Below, piece after piece: positions 29,713 through 39,378 of a stretch of DNA of 64,000 bases. Origin of the DNA: Edaphobacter sp. 12200R-103 (GTDB taxonomy: Bacteria; Acidobacteriota; Terriglobia; Terriglobales; Acidobacteriaceae). Each line of letters starts with the position of its first letter. Positions within the stretch are counted from its first letter, which is position 1. The stretch is taken from assembly GCF_010093025.1 (NCBI RefSeq), contig NZ_CP048114.1, positions 1,860,001 to 1,924,000 of the forward strand. Direction: 5' to 3'. Position numbers and translations under genes: made by a program. The notes beneath the pieces were generated by a model, which was given only the letters and a program-made list of their open reading frames with translations, searched no databases and was not told the DNA's origin.

Positions 29713-30141
29713 AATTTTGGATAACCTCTACTGCGTCAATAAAACGCTTAAACTCTCTTGCCGCCCTCTCATCCTAATACGCCACAGTCTGCAGGTGTCT
29801 CCGCCCCAACACCCGAAAGGTGTCATCCTGGGCGAAGCCGAAGTCGAAGGATCTGCGGTTTCGCTGCCACATACCTCTTGCCTTGTCCTTCCGATGCAAA
29901 GCGAAGAAATCCGCTACTCCACATTGTCAAGCCTTCCCGGATCTTAACTTCCAGGTCTCAGTAACATCCCTTTACCTCTAAGTTCCACCTGCGTCGCTAT
30001 ACTTGGAACAGGTGGCAAAAGAAACTGCACTCCACTAACGATCCCGGGCTGAAGTCCGGACCTAACTCATGTCTTTCTAGGAATTTGCGCAAATAAGTAC
30101 GAGGGAGGAATACCCTCCATAAGAACAGAAGAAGAGATCTC
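29713..30141. other. 429-base gap between divergent genes
   Basis: It separates the MFS transporter from agmatine deiminase and should carry both promoters. It includes the dispersed repeat at 29821-29868. Frames across it are short and share no recognisable protein. I see no clear -35/-10 pair or operator. Confidence 0.6.
29821..29868. repeat. Short dispersed intergenic repeat, second copy
   Basis: It opens TGTCATCCTGGGCGAAG and runs through GAAGGATCTGCGGT. The same blocks occur in the copy at 42283 and, in shorter form, at 20675. Confidence 0.55.
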
Positions 30142-31206
30142 ATGACCTTACCTCGCGAACGCAACTTCCGTATGCCCGCCGAATGGGCCCCCCATACTGC
30201 CACGTGGATTGCCTGGCCTCATAACGCCGAGGACTGGCCCGGAAAGTTCCAGCCCATCCCTTGGGTCTATGCAGAAATCGTCCGCCATCTCTCCTGCTGC
30301 GAAGATGTTCACATCCTCGTCAACGACGATGCCGCGGAAAAGCGCGCCCGACGCATCCTGCTCCGCGCAGGAGCCAACATGGCACGCCTGCACTTCCATC
30401 CCTGGCAGACCGACCGCGTCTGGCTGCGCGACTCCGGGCCCATCTTCCTCAAGAATCCGCAGGGAGAGCTTGCCCTTACCAACTGGCGCTTCAACGCCTG
30501 GGCCAAGTATGACAACTGGCGCCGCGACGACCAGGTTCCGCACCACATCGCCAAGCTCTACGGCATGGAAGAGTTCAAGCCCACAATTGCGGGCGAAGAC
30601 GGCAAAGAGCACCGCCTGGTCCTCGAAGGCGGCTCCATCGACACCAATGGCGCCGGCGTCCTCCTCACCACCGAAGAATGCCTCCTGTCGGACGTCCAGC
30701 AGCGAAACCCCGGCGTCTCCAAACAGCAGATCGAGCGAGCCTTCCACGACTATCTCGGCATCGACCAGGTAATATGGCTCAACCGTGGCACCGCCGGCGA
30801 CGACACCCACGGCCACGTCGACGACATCACCCGCTTCGTCGCTGAAGATGCCATCCTCACCTGCGTCGAGCCCAGCACGCACGATGAGAACCACCTTCCG
30901 CTGGCCGAAAATCTTGACCGCCTCCGTTCCGCACGCAACCTCGATGGCAAGCCGTTCCGGATCATCGAACTGCCTATGCCTGCGCCCGTCCTCTTCGACA
31001 ACCAACGCCTGCCCGCCAGCTACGCCAACTTCTATATCGCCAACGATCTTGTCCTGGTCCCCACCTTCAACGACCCCAACGACCGCATTGCGCTCAACAT
31101 CATCGCCGACTCCTTCCCCAACCGCCGGGTCACCGGAATTCACTGCACCGACTTCATCTGGGGACTGGGCGCGCTACACTGCATGACGCAACAGGAGCCT
31201 GCATAA
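30142..31206 (+). CDS. aguA: Agmatine deiminase / peptidyl-arginine deiminase-family protein
   Basis: A 354-residue guanidine-modifying enzyme that hydrolyses agmatine to N-carbamoylputrescine and ammonia. The substrate loop WLRDSGPIF is at about residues 95-103, the His in GHVDDITRF near 222, and the catalytic Cys347 is in GLGALHCMTQQ near the C-terminus. All are as in the AguA/PAD_porph family. No N-carbamoylputrescine amidase (aguB) or arginine decarboxylase is adjacent, so the end of the pathway must be elsewhere. The start has a purine-rich AGAAGAAGAG upstream. The symbol is by family and has not been checked against relatives. Confidence 0.87.
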   Translation: MTLPRERNFRMPAEWAPHTATWIAWPHNAEDWPGKFQPIPWVYAEIVRHLSCCEDVHILVNDDAAEKRARRILLRAGANMARLHFHPWQTDRVWLRDSGPIFLKNPQGELALTNWRFNAWAKYDNWRRDDQVPHHIAKLYGMEEFKPTIAGEDGKEHRLVLEGGSIDTNGAGVLLTTEECLLSDVQQRNPGVSKQQIERAFHDYLGIDQVIWLNRGTAGDDTHGHVDDITRFVAEDAILTCVEPSTHDENHLPLAENLDRLRSARNLDGKPFRIIELPMPAPVLFDNQRLPASYANFYIANDLVLVPTFNDPNDRIALNIIADSFPNRRVTGIHCTDFIWGLGALHCMTQQEPA

Positions 31207-31278
31207 ACTCGTCATCAAAATCACAGGCATCCAAATATGCTTTACCGTTCGTTCTGAAATAAAACTTACGGAGACTCG

Positions 31279-32628
31279 ATGCGAATCATCGCCTGCGCCC
31301 TTATGTTCTCAGCAGCAATCGCAGCCACGGCCCAGCAGAAGCCCATCATCCTGCACGATGCCGCGCTCGTCGACGGCACCGGAGCCCCGGTTCGGCCCCA
31401 TGTCGATATCACCCTTCATAAGGGCTACATTGACAGCGTCAAGCCCGCCTTCAAAGAGGCTCCTAAAGATGCAGAGATCGTCGACTGCACCGGCAAGACC
31501 GTCATTCCCGGCCTCATCAGCGCACACTCCCATCTCGGCATTCTTCTCGACAACGCCACTCCATCTCCCAACGCCTACACCACCGAGAACGTCACCAAGG
31601 CCCTCGACCAGTTCGAGCGCTACGGCGTCACCACCATCGTCTCGCTCGGCGTCAACCGCGACCTCGTCTATCAACTGCGCGACCAGCAGCGCAACAGCAA
31701 GCTGGGCGGAGCGACCATCCTCACCGCGGGTCGCGGCATCGGTGTTCCCAACGGAGCGCCCGGACTCAATGTTGCATCCGATCAGATCTATCGTCCGGGC
31801 ACGCCCGACGAAGCCCGCAAGGACGTCGATGATCTCGCCAAAAACCACGCCGACCTGGTCAAGATCTGGCTCGACAGCGGCCACGGCAAGATTCCTCCGA
31901 TGAAGCCGGAGATCTATACCGCAGTCATCGAACAGGCCCACAAGCACCACATGAAAGTGGCCGCACACGTCTACACCCTCGCGGACGCCAAAAGCCTGGT
32001 CAGCGCCGATGTGGACATCTTCGCGCACTCCATTCGCGACCAGGCCGTCGATCCGGGCTTCGCCCAGACGCTTATCGACCACAAAATCTGGTACATCCCG
32101 ACACTGACTCTCGATGAGGCCTTCTACCTCTACGCTCAGAACCCCGATGTGATGCACTCAGCTTTCTTCCAGCAGGCCGCCGGCGCTGAGCTTCTCGCAA
32201 AGCTCCAGGCGCCCGGCTACGCCGAAAAGACTCTCGCATCCGCACAGACCGAACAAGCGAAGAAGGATCACGAGATCGCCATGAAGAATCTCAAGACTCT
32301 CTACGATGCTGGAGTCAATATCGGTTTCGGTACGGACTCCGGCGCCGTTCCCGGCCGCATCCCGGGATTCAGCGAGCATCGCGAGCTTGAGGATCTCGTC
32401 GCTGCCGGCCTCACTCCCCTGCAGGCCATCACCCTTGCCACCGGAGAGAACGGTCGCCTGCTCCACGAGGTCAATTCAAAGATGAGCATAGGCCTCATCA
32501 AGAACGGCTACTCTGCCGATCTCATCATCCTCTCTGCCGACCCCCTGATGGATGTCCGCAACACCCGCAAGATCGTTGCCGTCTACCATCATGGCGTCCT
32601 GGTTCCCAACACTCCACCGCAGAATTAA
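31279..32628 (+). CDS. Exported amidohydrolase, imidazolonepropionase-like
   Basis: A 449-residue metal-dependent hydrolase with a Sec signal (IIACALMFSAAIAATAQ). The zinc site HSH (His83 and His85) follows the small beta-sandwich domain. Further metal residues are Lys in LVKIWLDSG, His in VAAHVYTL and Asp in GFGTDSG. The fold is that of imidazolonepropionase and exported prolidase-like amidohydrolases. Exported members often cleave peptides or cyclic amides, but the substrate is not set by sequence. It starts 72 bases after aguA on the same strand and may be co-transcribed. Palindromic repeat copy 2 follows its stop. Confidence 0.85.
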   Translation: MRIIACALMFSAAIAATAQQKPIILHDAALVDGTGAPVRPHVDITLHKGYIDSVKPAFKEAPKDAEIVDCTGKTVIPGLISAHSHLGILLDNATPSPNAYTTENVTKALDQFERYGVTTIVSLGVNRDLVYQLRDQQRNSKLGGATILTAGRGIGVPNGAPGLNVASDQIYRPGTPDEARKDVDDLAKNHADLVKIWLDSGHGKIPPMKPEIYTAVIEQAHKHHMKVAAHVYTLADAKSLVSADVDIFAHSIRDQAVDPGFAQTLIDHKIWYIPTLTLDEAFYLYAQNPDVMHSAFFQQAAGAELLAKLQAPGYAEKTLASAQTEQAKKDHEIAMKNLKTLYDAGVNIGFGTDSGAVPGRIPGFSEHRELEDLVAAGLTPLQAITLATGENGRLLHEVNSKMSIGLIKNGYSADLIILSADPLMDVRNTRKIVAVYHHGVLVPNTPPQN

Positions 32629-32647
32629 TATTCAATCTCCAAACCGG

Positions 32648-32688
32648 GTGCCCCATCTTAGCGACAGCCTCATCGTCGCTAAGATGGG
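32648..32688. repeat. Palindromic intergenic repeat, copy 2
   Basis: A perfect 14-bp stem (32652-32665 with 32675-32688) with a 9-base loop. It is in the same orientation and has the same flanking GTGC/GTTGC as the copy at 28304. It may also terminate the amidohydrolase transcript. Confidence 0.75.
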
Positions 32689-32723
32689 ACATTCGCACGA
32701 AGCGCGAACCCTCTTGCCATTGA

Positions 32724-33681
<958 letters not shown>

Positions 33682-33705
33682 AATCCATTCGCAGAAGGAG
33701 CATTC

Positions 33706-34479
33706 ATGCCAGGCCATCTTTCCGGAAAAGTTGCCATCGTCACCGGATCTTCTTCCGGCATCGGTCAGTCCATCGCGACGCGGCTCGCTGCCGATGGAGC
33801 AACTGTGGTCATCGATTACAGGAACCACCCCGAAGGAGCCGAAGAGACGAAGAAACAAATTGAAGCGGCGGGCGGCAAGGGCATCACTCTTCAGGCCGAT
33901 GTCTCCAGCCTCGTCGATGTACAGCGGCTCGTCGATGAGGCATGGCAACAGCTCGGCTCCTGCGACATCCTCGTAAACAACGCCGGCATCGAAAAATCCG
34001 CCGATTTCTGGGACGTTACCGAGCAGGATTACGACGCCGTGCTCGACGTCAATCTCAAGGGAGTTTTCTTTCTCACGCAGGCCTTCGTCCGTCACCTTCG
34101 AGAAGCAAAGCGTCCGGGAAGGATCATCAACATCAGCTCCGTCCACGAAGATATGGCGTTTCCGCATTTCTCCACGTATTGTGCATCGAAGGGCGGGTTG
34201 CGCATGCTGGCCCGCACTCTCGCCGTTGAGCTTGGCCCCCTTGGGATCACCATCAATAACATCGCACCCGGAGCTATCATGACTCCTATCAATAAAAAGC
34301 TGCTCGATGACAAGCCGAAGCTTAATGCTCTGCTCAAAAATATTCCCCTAGGCCGCATGGGGATGCCCGAGGATGTCGCTGCGATCGCAGCGTTCCTCGC
34401 TTCCGATGACGCGGCTTACATCACCGGCAGCACTTACGTCATCGATGGCGGCCTGACCGTCAACTATCACGAGCAGTAG
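33706..34479 (+). CDS. Short-chain dehydrogenase, glucose 1-dehydrogenase-like
   Basis: A 257-residue classical SDR. The cofactor motif TGSSSGIG is at residues 13-20, NNAG at the end of the fourth strand, the catalytic Ser in INISSVHE, and Tyr158 and Lys162 in YCASKGG. The C-terminal ending is close to glucose 1-dehydrogenases (SDDAAYITGSTYVIDGGLTVNY). It should oxidise a sugar or alcohol with NAD(P). The start has a purine-rich GAAGGAG. It lies 24 bases after the DUF3175 gene and 16 before the glutaredoxin, a probable operon. Substrate unproven. Confidence 0.87.
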   Translation: MPGHLSGKVAIVTGSSSGIGQSIATRLAADGATVVIDYRNHPEGAEETKKQIEAAGGKGITLQADVSSLVDVQRLVDEAWQQLGSCDILVNNAGIEKSADFWDVTEQDYDAVLDVNLKGVFFLTQAFVRHLREAKRPGRIINISSVHEDMAFPHFSTYCASKGGLRMLARTLAVELGPLGITINNIAPGAIMTPINKKLLDDKPKLNALLKNIPLGRMGMPEDVAAIAAFLASDDAAYITGSTYVIDGGLTVNYHEQ

Positions 34480-34495
34480 AAGGTTTCAGTAAAAT

Positions 34496-34759
34496 ATGCC
34501 TATGGATCTGACCGTCTACACCGCGGCCTGGTGCCGCGACTGCCGGGAGGCGAAGCGCTTCCTGGACCAGCACAATATTCCCTACAAAGAAGTGGATATC
34601 GAAGTCACGCCAGGCGCCGCCGAACTCGTCCTCGAAAACGTCGGGAAACGCGCGATTCCCCAGTTCGTCATCGATGGAAGATGGGTCCAGCCCTACAGGC
34701 CGGGACGCGGCTTCCTCCATGAGGAGATGGCTGACCTCCTTGGCGTCACAGGGAGCTAA
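34496..34759 (+). CDS. Glutaredoxin-family protein (NrdH/Grx-like)
   Basis: An 87-residue thioredoxin-fold protein with the redox pair C-R-D-C (Cys13 and Cys16) after TVYTAAWC. The cis-proline is in RAIPQFVIDG, followed by the C-terminal helix. The CRDC centre is unusual; glutaredoxins have CPYC and NrdH has C[MV]QC. It probably transfers thiol electrons, and the donor is unknown. An ATG two codons later (34502) is an alternative start. It follows the SDR by 16 bases. Confidence 0.8.
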   Translation: MPMDLTVYTAAWCRDCREAKRFLDQHNIPYKEVDIEVTPGAAELVLENVGKRAIPQFVIDGRWVQPYRPGRGFLHEEMADLLGVTGS

Positions 34760-35008
34760 TCTCTATTTCCCAAGCGAGATGAAACTACAGCCACAGGCTC
34801 GCCTTCCTTTTCGCCCGGGCTATAAAAAACAAGGCTCGCTACGATTACATCGTATAGCGATACAAATTATTCCCCAGCGGCTCAGTTCCCTTCTCCACAC
34901 AGTAGAATGAAGTAGAAACCCATTTCTTATCGCTCGGAAAGCCTGCGCTCAATTCGTTCTCCGCCACATGACACAGCCAGGTTCGCCAACGAGTTCAGGA
35001 TGCTCTCT

Positions 35009-36310
35009 ATGATTCCGCGTTACACACGGCCCGCGATGGGCCGCATCTGGTCTGATGAAAACAAGTATCGCTGCTGGCTGACGGTCGAGACCGCTGCCTC
35101 GCAGGCGCTCGCCCGCTTCGGCTTGGTTCCGCAGGAAGCCGCCGACGCCATCCGCGATAAAGGCAACTTCACCGTCGAGCGCATCAACGCGATCGAGGCC
35201 GAGGTCAAACACGACGTCATTGCCTTCACCACTACCGTCGCCGAACATATCGGCAATCCGGAGCACTCCCGCTGGCTGCACTATGGCCTCACCTCGACCG
35301 ATGTTGTCGATACCGCGCAGGCTCTGCAGATCCGGGAGGCGTCAGCCATCATCCGCGAAGGAATCGTCTCGTTCGCCGAGGTGCTGAAGCGCCGAGCCCT
35401 CGAGTTCAAGAACACTCCCATCATCGGCCGCACACACGGTATCCACGCTGAGCCTTCCACCTTCGGCCTCAAGCTTTTGCTCTGGTACTCGGAGATGCAG
35501 CGCAACCTTAAGCGCTTCGATGCCGCTGCTGAAGATCTTCGTGTCGGCAAGCTCTCCGGTGCCGTCGGAACCTTCGGCCATCTGAAGCCCGAGCACGAAG
35601 AGGCCATCTGCGCCGAACTGGGCCTCACACCCGCCGACATTGCCACGCAGGTCCTGCAGCGCGATCGCCACGCTGCCTATATCTCTACCCTTGCCGTGCT
35701 CGCCAGTACGCTCGACAAGATTGCCACCGAGATTCGTCACCTGCAGCGCACCGAGGTCCGCGAGGCCGAGGAGTTCTTCTCCGAGAAGCAGAAGGGGTCA
35801 AGCGCCATGCCGCACAAGCGCAACCCCATCACCAGTGAGCAGATCTCCGGCCTGGCCCGCGTCATGCGAGCCAACGCCCAGACAGCGCTCGAAAACGTCG
35901 CCTTGTGGCATGAGCGCGATATCTCGCACTCGTCGGCGGAGCGGGTCATCTTCCCCGACTCCACCATCGTCGCCGACTATCTGCTCGCAAAGACTACGAA
36001 CCTGATCGACAAGCTGCTGGTCTACCCGGCCCGCATGCGCAAAAATCTCGAATCTACCGGAGGCCTCGTCTTCTCCGGCCAGCTTCTGCTCGATCTCGCT
36101 GAATCCGGCATGAGCCGCGAAGACGCCTACCGTCTCGTACAGGGTCACGCCATGAACTCCTGGAAGAACGACCTCGTCTTCCGTGACGAGATCGCCAAAG
36201 TTCCCGAGATTACGGCGCGCCTCTCGTCAGAGAAGCTGGCTCGCGCCTTCGACTACAACCGTCAGCTGGCCAACGTCGACGCCATCTTCGAACGGGTACT
36301 CAAAAATTAA
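35009..36310 (+). CDS. purB: Adenylosuccinate lyase
   Basis: A 433-residue fumarase-superfamily lyase acting twice in purine synthesis: SAICAR to AICAR plus fumarate, and adenylosuccinate to AMP plus fumarate. The signature loop SSAMPHKRNPITSE holds the catalytic Ser. GRTHGIHAEP and TSTDVVDTA are the other conserved regions. The start at 35009 has AGGA 8 bases upstream and gives the usual MIPRYTRP N-terminus; the ATG at 35000 is also open. It is monocistronic, after a 249-base gap in which I see only low-complexity, AT-richer sequence. Confidence 0.95.
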   Translation: MIPRYTRPAMGRIWSDENKYRCWLTVETAASQALARFGLVPQEAADAIRDKGNFTVERINAIEAEVKHDVIAFTTTVAEHIGNPEHSRWLHYGLTSTDVVDTAQALQIREASAIIREGIVSFAEVLKRRALEFKNTPIIGRTHGIHAEPSTFGLKLLLWYSEMQRNLKRFDAAAEDLRVGKLSGAVGTFGHLKPEHEEAICAELGLTPADIATQVLQRDRHAAYISTLAVLASTLDKIATEIRHLQRTEVREAEEFFSEKQKGSSAMPHKRNPITSEQISGLARVMRANAQTALENVALWHERDISHSSAERVIFPDSTIVADYLLAKTTNLIDKLLVYPARMRKNLESTGGLVFSGQLLLDLAESGMSREDAYRLVQGHAMNSWKNDLVFRDEIAKVPEITARLSSEKLARAFDYNRQLANVDAIFERVLKN

Positions 36311-36350
36311 TATGCGGAGACTGTTCCTATTCTTCCCATGCTATTGACTG

Positions 36351-36453
36351 TTTGACTTGCCAGGGCACGTTTGACTTGTCAGGCCACACTCCACCGTTTG
36401 GCCTGTCATTTCACCACTTGACTTGTCATTCCGTAGCGTAGCGGAATGACAAG
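36351..36453. repeat. Degenerate tandem repeat and hairpin after purB
   Basis: Four copies of a 13-base unit like TTTGACTTGTCAG start at 36351, 36370, 36397 and 36417. The last runs into a perfect 12-bp hairpin (36422-36433 with 36442-36453, 8-base loop). The hairpin may terminate purB, but the extra units are not explained by that. Confidence 0.6.
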
Positions 36454-36537
36454 AACGCGGTAGAAGAACAAATTTTCTGAACAATTCTCCCGCCTTCTGA
36501 TGTCGACGTCATCTCTTGAGCGCGTCCTGGGCCCGCG

Positions 36538-38568
36538 TCAGGCTTCGGTGTAAGGAATCCAAACCTGCATCGGCGAAGGCTTACGGTTCGCCCATGCATA
36601 GTACGGAATCAGCGTAAGCATCGTCCCTTCCCCAGTGCCTCCACTGCCGGCAGCAGATCGGTACAGAACCGTGGAGTCGTGGCCCATCAGCTTTCCGGGA
36701 TGTTCTAGCACCGCCACTCCGCCCAGCATTCCAGGCTCATACCTTACCTGCGTCTCCCCTTGCAGAGAAACACGCAGGTTGGCAAGATTCCGTTCGTTAC
36801 TCTGAATCTTCTGATCTACTCCCTCCATACAGAAGACTACCGGCCCTCTCTGCATGGCTGCTTTGCCAATATCTTCCATCACCGCTTCATTCGCTCTCAG
36901 CAGATGCGGGGTCATATCCAATGCCAGCTCAATCCGGTCGCCTGAATTCCACGTTCGTCTTACAGCCAGATACTCTCCCGGTTTCGCTCCTTCAACGGCG
37001 TTTCCGTTGACCCGAACACCGTTCTTCCCCGACCAGCCCGGTATGCGTAGATAGACCGTAAACTCGTGCGGCTTCACTGGAGACACCGTCAGTTCCACTT
37101 CGCCCTTCCACGGATACTCCGTCTTCTGGGTCATCTTCAGTGCAGTACCATCTTCAAGATGCCAGTTCATCTCCGACGCATCGTACAGATGCACATAGAT
37201 GCCATCCTTGCTGGTGCTGTAGAAATAGCCGGGTAGCGATGCGAACGTACGCTCGATGTTCGGCGGGCAACACGTCGTGTCGTACCACGGATTTCGGATC
37301 ACATCTCCCGTCGCCGGTTCGAACGCCAGCGGATTGCGATAGCAATACATCCTGCCGTCGAGCGACATTCCGGAGTTGATGCCGTTGTACAGCGCCCGTT
37401 CCATCACATCGGTGAATCGCGCCTCACCTGTCGCCGCCAGCATGCGCGCATTCCACATCATGTTGCCGATGGCAGCGCAGCTTTCGCCATAAGCGCGGGC
37501 ATTCGGAAGTTCATAGGCATCGCCAAAGGCCTCTCCCTCCGCACGCGCGCCCACGCCTCCCGTCACATAGAGCTGGTGCGATACCAGATCGTTCCATAAC
37601 GTCTCCAGCGTCTTCCAGTATGCCGGATCACCTGTCTCCAGATAGTAGTCCGTAGCTCCGCAGCAGGCATACATGCAGCGTACCGCGTGCCCTTCCAGCT
37701 TGGTGCGCTCCGGGAATGGAATCCCGCAGTACATGTAGACAATCGCGCTTGGCTTGATGGTCCAGCGCTTATCGCCGTGAAGAATGTATCCCGCAAGGTC
37801 GACATACTTCCGGTTTCCTGTCGTGCGATAAAGCTCAATCAGAGACATCTCGATCTCGGGATGTCCTGAGACGATTGGAGTCTGCCCCGCACCCGGGCCA
37901 TAATTCGGCAATAGAAAATCATCAACGAAGCGGATGCCTGCATTCAGCATCGTCGGGTCGCCCGTTGCACGATAGTATGCAATTGCTCCCTGCAGGTAAT
38001 GGCCCATGCAATATAGTTCATGGCCTACCTCCTGGGTGTGCTGCTGCATACGCAATGCCTTGCGATCCTCCACGTAATAGGTATTCAGGTATCCACTCGG
38101 CTCCTGCACCGCGACGATCTCTCGAATCTGCGCGTCCATCGTCTTCTTCAGCTCAGGTTCGTTCTGCGACTGCAGAACATACGCCGCCGCTTCGGTCCAC
38201 TTGTAAATGTCCGAGTCCGAATACACCGGCCCCCTCTGCGGCTCTGTCGATTTCCCCTGCAGGCGCTCGAAGTTTGTCATGCGCCCATGCTGCACCAACT
38301 CCTCGCGCATGCTCGGAATGCTGCTGGCGAAGTTCGTCTTTCGACGGGCTGCCCAATAGCCGGTAACGGTCACCGCCCCCACAGGAATCTGTCGCAACTT
38401 TGCGTGCGGCGACTTCGAGAAGTCCAGCACTGGCTTCATCTTCCAATCCATATACGGCTGTGTCGTCGGACCTGCCATGGCCTTCGCCTGCCGCGGATCC
38501 GCAAGAACCGCTGCAGCGGCCAGCGTCGTTGAAGCAAGAAACTCCCGTCGCGAAATCGATCCGGACAT
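36538..38568 (-). CDS. Glycoside hydrolase family 127 (beta-L-arabinofuranosidase)
   Basis: A 676-residue exported enzyme. The start at 38568 has AGGGGA upstream and opens a twin-arginine signal (SGSISRREFLASTTLAAA). The DUF1680/GH127 zinc-thiolate site is intact: Glu362-x-Cys364 in YGESCAAIGN, and Cys433-Cys434 in DTTCCPPNIER. These match Glu338, Cys340, Cys417 and Cys418 of the Bifidobacterium enzyme HypBA1, with the nucleophile being one of the last two Cys. It should release arabinose or a related sugar from plant glycoproteins or pectin. It is monocistronic, convergent with purB. Confidence 0.9.
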   Translation of the reverse strand: MSGSISRREFLASTTLAAAAVLADPRQAKAMAGPTTQPYMDWKMKPVLDFSKSPHAKLRQIPVGAVTVTGYWAARRKTNFASSIPSMREELVQHGRMTNFERLQGKSTEPQRGPVYSDSDIYKWTEAAAYVLQSQNEPELKKTMDAQIREIVAVQEPSGYLNTYYVEDRKALRMQQHTQEVGHELYCMGHYLQGAIAYYRATGDPTMLNAGIRFVDDFLLPNYGPGAGQTPIVSGHPEIEMSLIELYRTTGNRKYVDLAGYILHGDKRWTIKPSAIVYMYCGIPFPERTKLEGHAVRCMYACCGATDYYLETGDPAYWKTLETLWNDLVSHQLYVTGGVGARAEGEAFGDAYELPNARAYGESCAAIGNMMWNARMLAATGEARFTDVMERALYNGINSGMSLDGRMYCYRNPLAFEPATGDVIRNPWYDTTCCPPNIERTFASLPGYFYSTSKDGIYVHLYDASEMNWHLEDGTALKMTQKTEYPWKGEVELTVSPVKPHEFTVYLRIPGWSGKNGVRVNGNAVEGAKPGEYLAVRRTWNSGDRIELALDMTPHLLRANEAVMEDIGKAAMQRGPVVFCMEGVDQKIQSNERNLANLRVSLQGETQVRYEPGMLGGVAVLEHPGKLMGHDSTVLYRSAAGSGGTGEGTMLTLIPYYAWANRKPSPMQVWIPYTEA

Positions 38569-38717
38569 CCAGATTCCCCTCTTTCTTTCCGGCATTCCGG
38601 GCCGGAACCAACCCTTTTGCAAAAGTTCTCTCGATCACGCATCTTATCGCCGCAGGGCACAGTCGTCGAGGCTCCTCCTTCTTTCCGGTAAAGTTGTACT
38701 TGGAGAGACTTTGTCCG

Positions 38718-39371
38718 ATGCCGCCATTAGAAGGCCGTTACGATGCCAGCCTCATCCAGATCGTCGATGATGCCCTGGCCTCCACCGTCCAGCGCAGCGG
38801 ACGTCACCTCGCCTGCCGCCCCGGCTGCACACAATGCTGTCATGGCATCTTTCCCATCTCGCAACAGGACGCTGCACGTCTGCGTGAAGGTCTTCATCTT
38901 CTCGTAAACCACGATCCTCAACGCGCTGCCCGCATCGCCGCGAGGGTGGAAGATTCTCTTCAGCAGTTCGCTCCCCTCTTCCCCGGCGATCCCTCTACCG
39001 GCATACTCAGCAAGGACTATGAAGACTCCACCCTCTTCGCGGATGACGCGGAAGGCGCCATCGGAGAAAACGAGCCTTGTCCCGTCCTCGATCCTGCAAT
39101 CGGCACCTGCGACCTTTATCAACACCGTCCCATCGTCTGCCGCACCTTCGGACCACCTATGCGAACTCCTGATGGCGATCTGGCGACCTGCGAACTCTGC
39201 TACATCACCGCCACCACAGAAGAGATAGCCGCCTGCGAGTTGGACCCCACCATCCCCGCCCAGGAGAGCGCCAGCAACGCGGTCTACAATGCCAGCCACT
39301 CTCTTCAAGGCGAAACCATCGTCGCTTTCGCTCTCCGGGACGCTGCAGATATCCAGACCACTAAGCGATAA
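38718..39371 (+). CDS. YkgJ-family cysteine-cluster protein
   Basis: A 217-residue protein whose N-terminal third contains CRPGCTQCC, the signature of the YkgJ metal-binding cluster family, with further cysteines later (PCPVLDP, GTCDLYQHRPIVCRT, CELCY). The family binds zinc or an iron-sulfur cluster; its role is unsettled. I use the ATG at 38718 (GGAGAG upstream at about 11 bases), because the upstream part of the frame overlaps the antisense end of GH127. It is followed by ubiX within 8 bases. Metal type is unknown. Confidence 0.82.
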   Translation: MPPLEGRYDASLIQIVDDALASTVQRSGRHLACRPGCTQCCHGIFPISQQDAARLREGLHLLVNHDPQRAARIAARVEDSLQQFAPLFPGDPSTGILSKDYEDSTLFADDAEGAIGENEPCPVLDPAIGTCDLYQHRPIVCRTFGPPMRTPDGDLATCELCYITATTEEIAACELDPTIPAQESASNAVYNASHSLQGETIVAFALRDAADIQTTKR

Positions 39372-39378
39372 TCATCCT

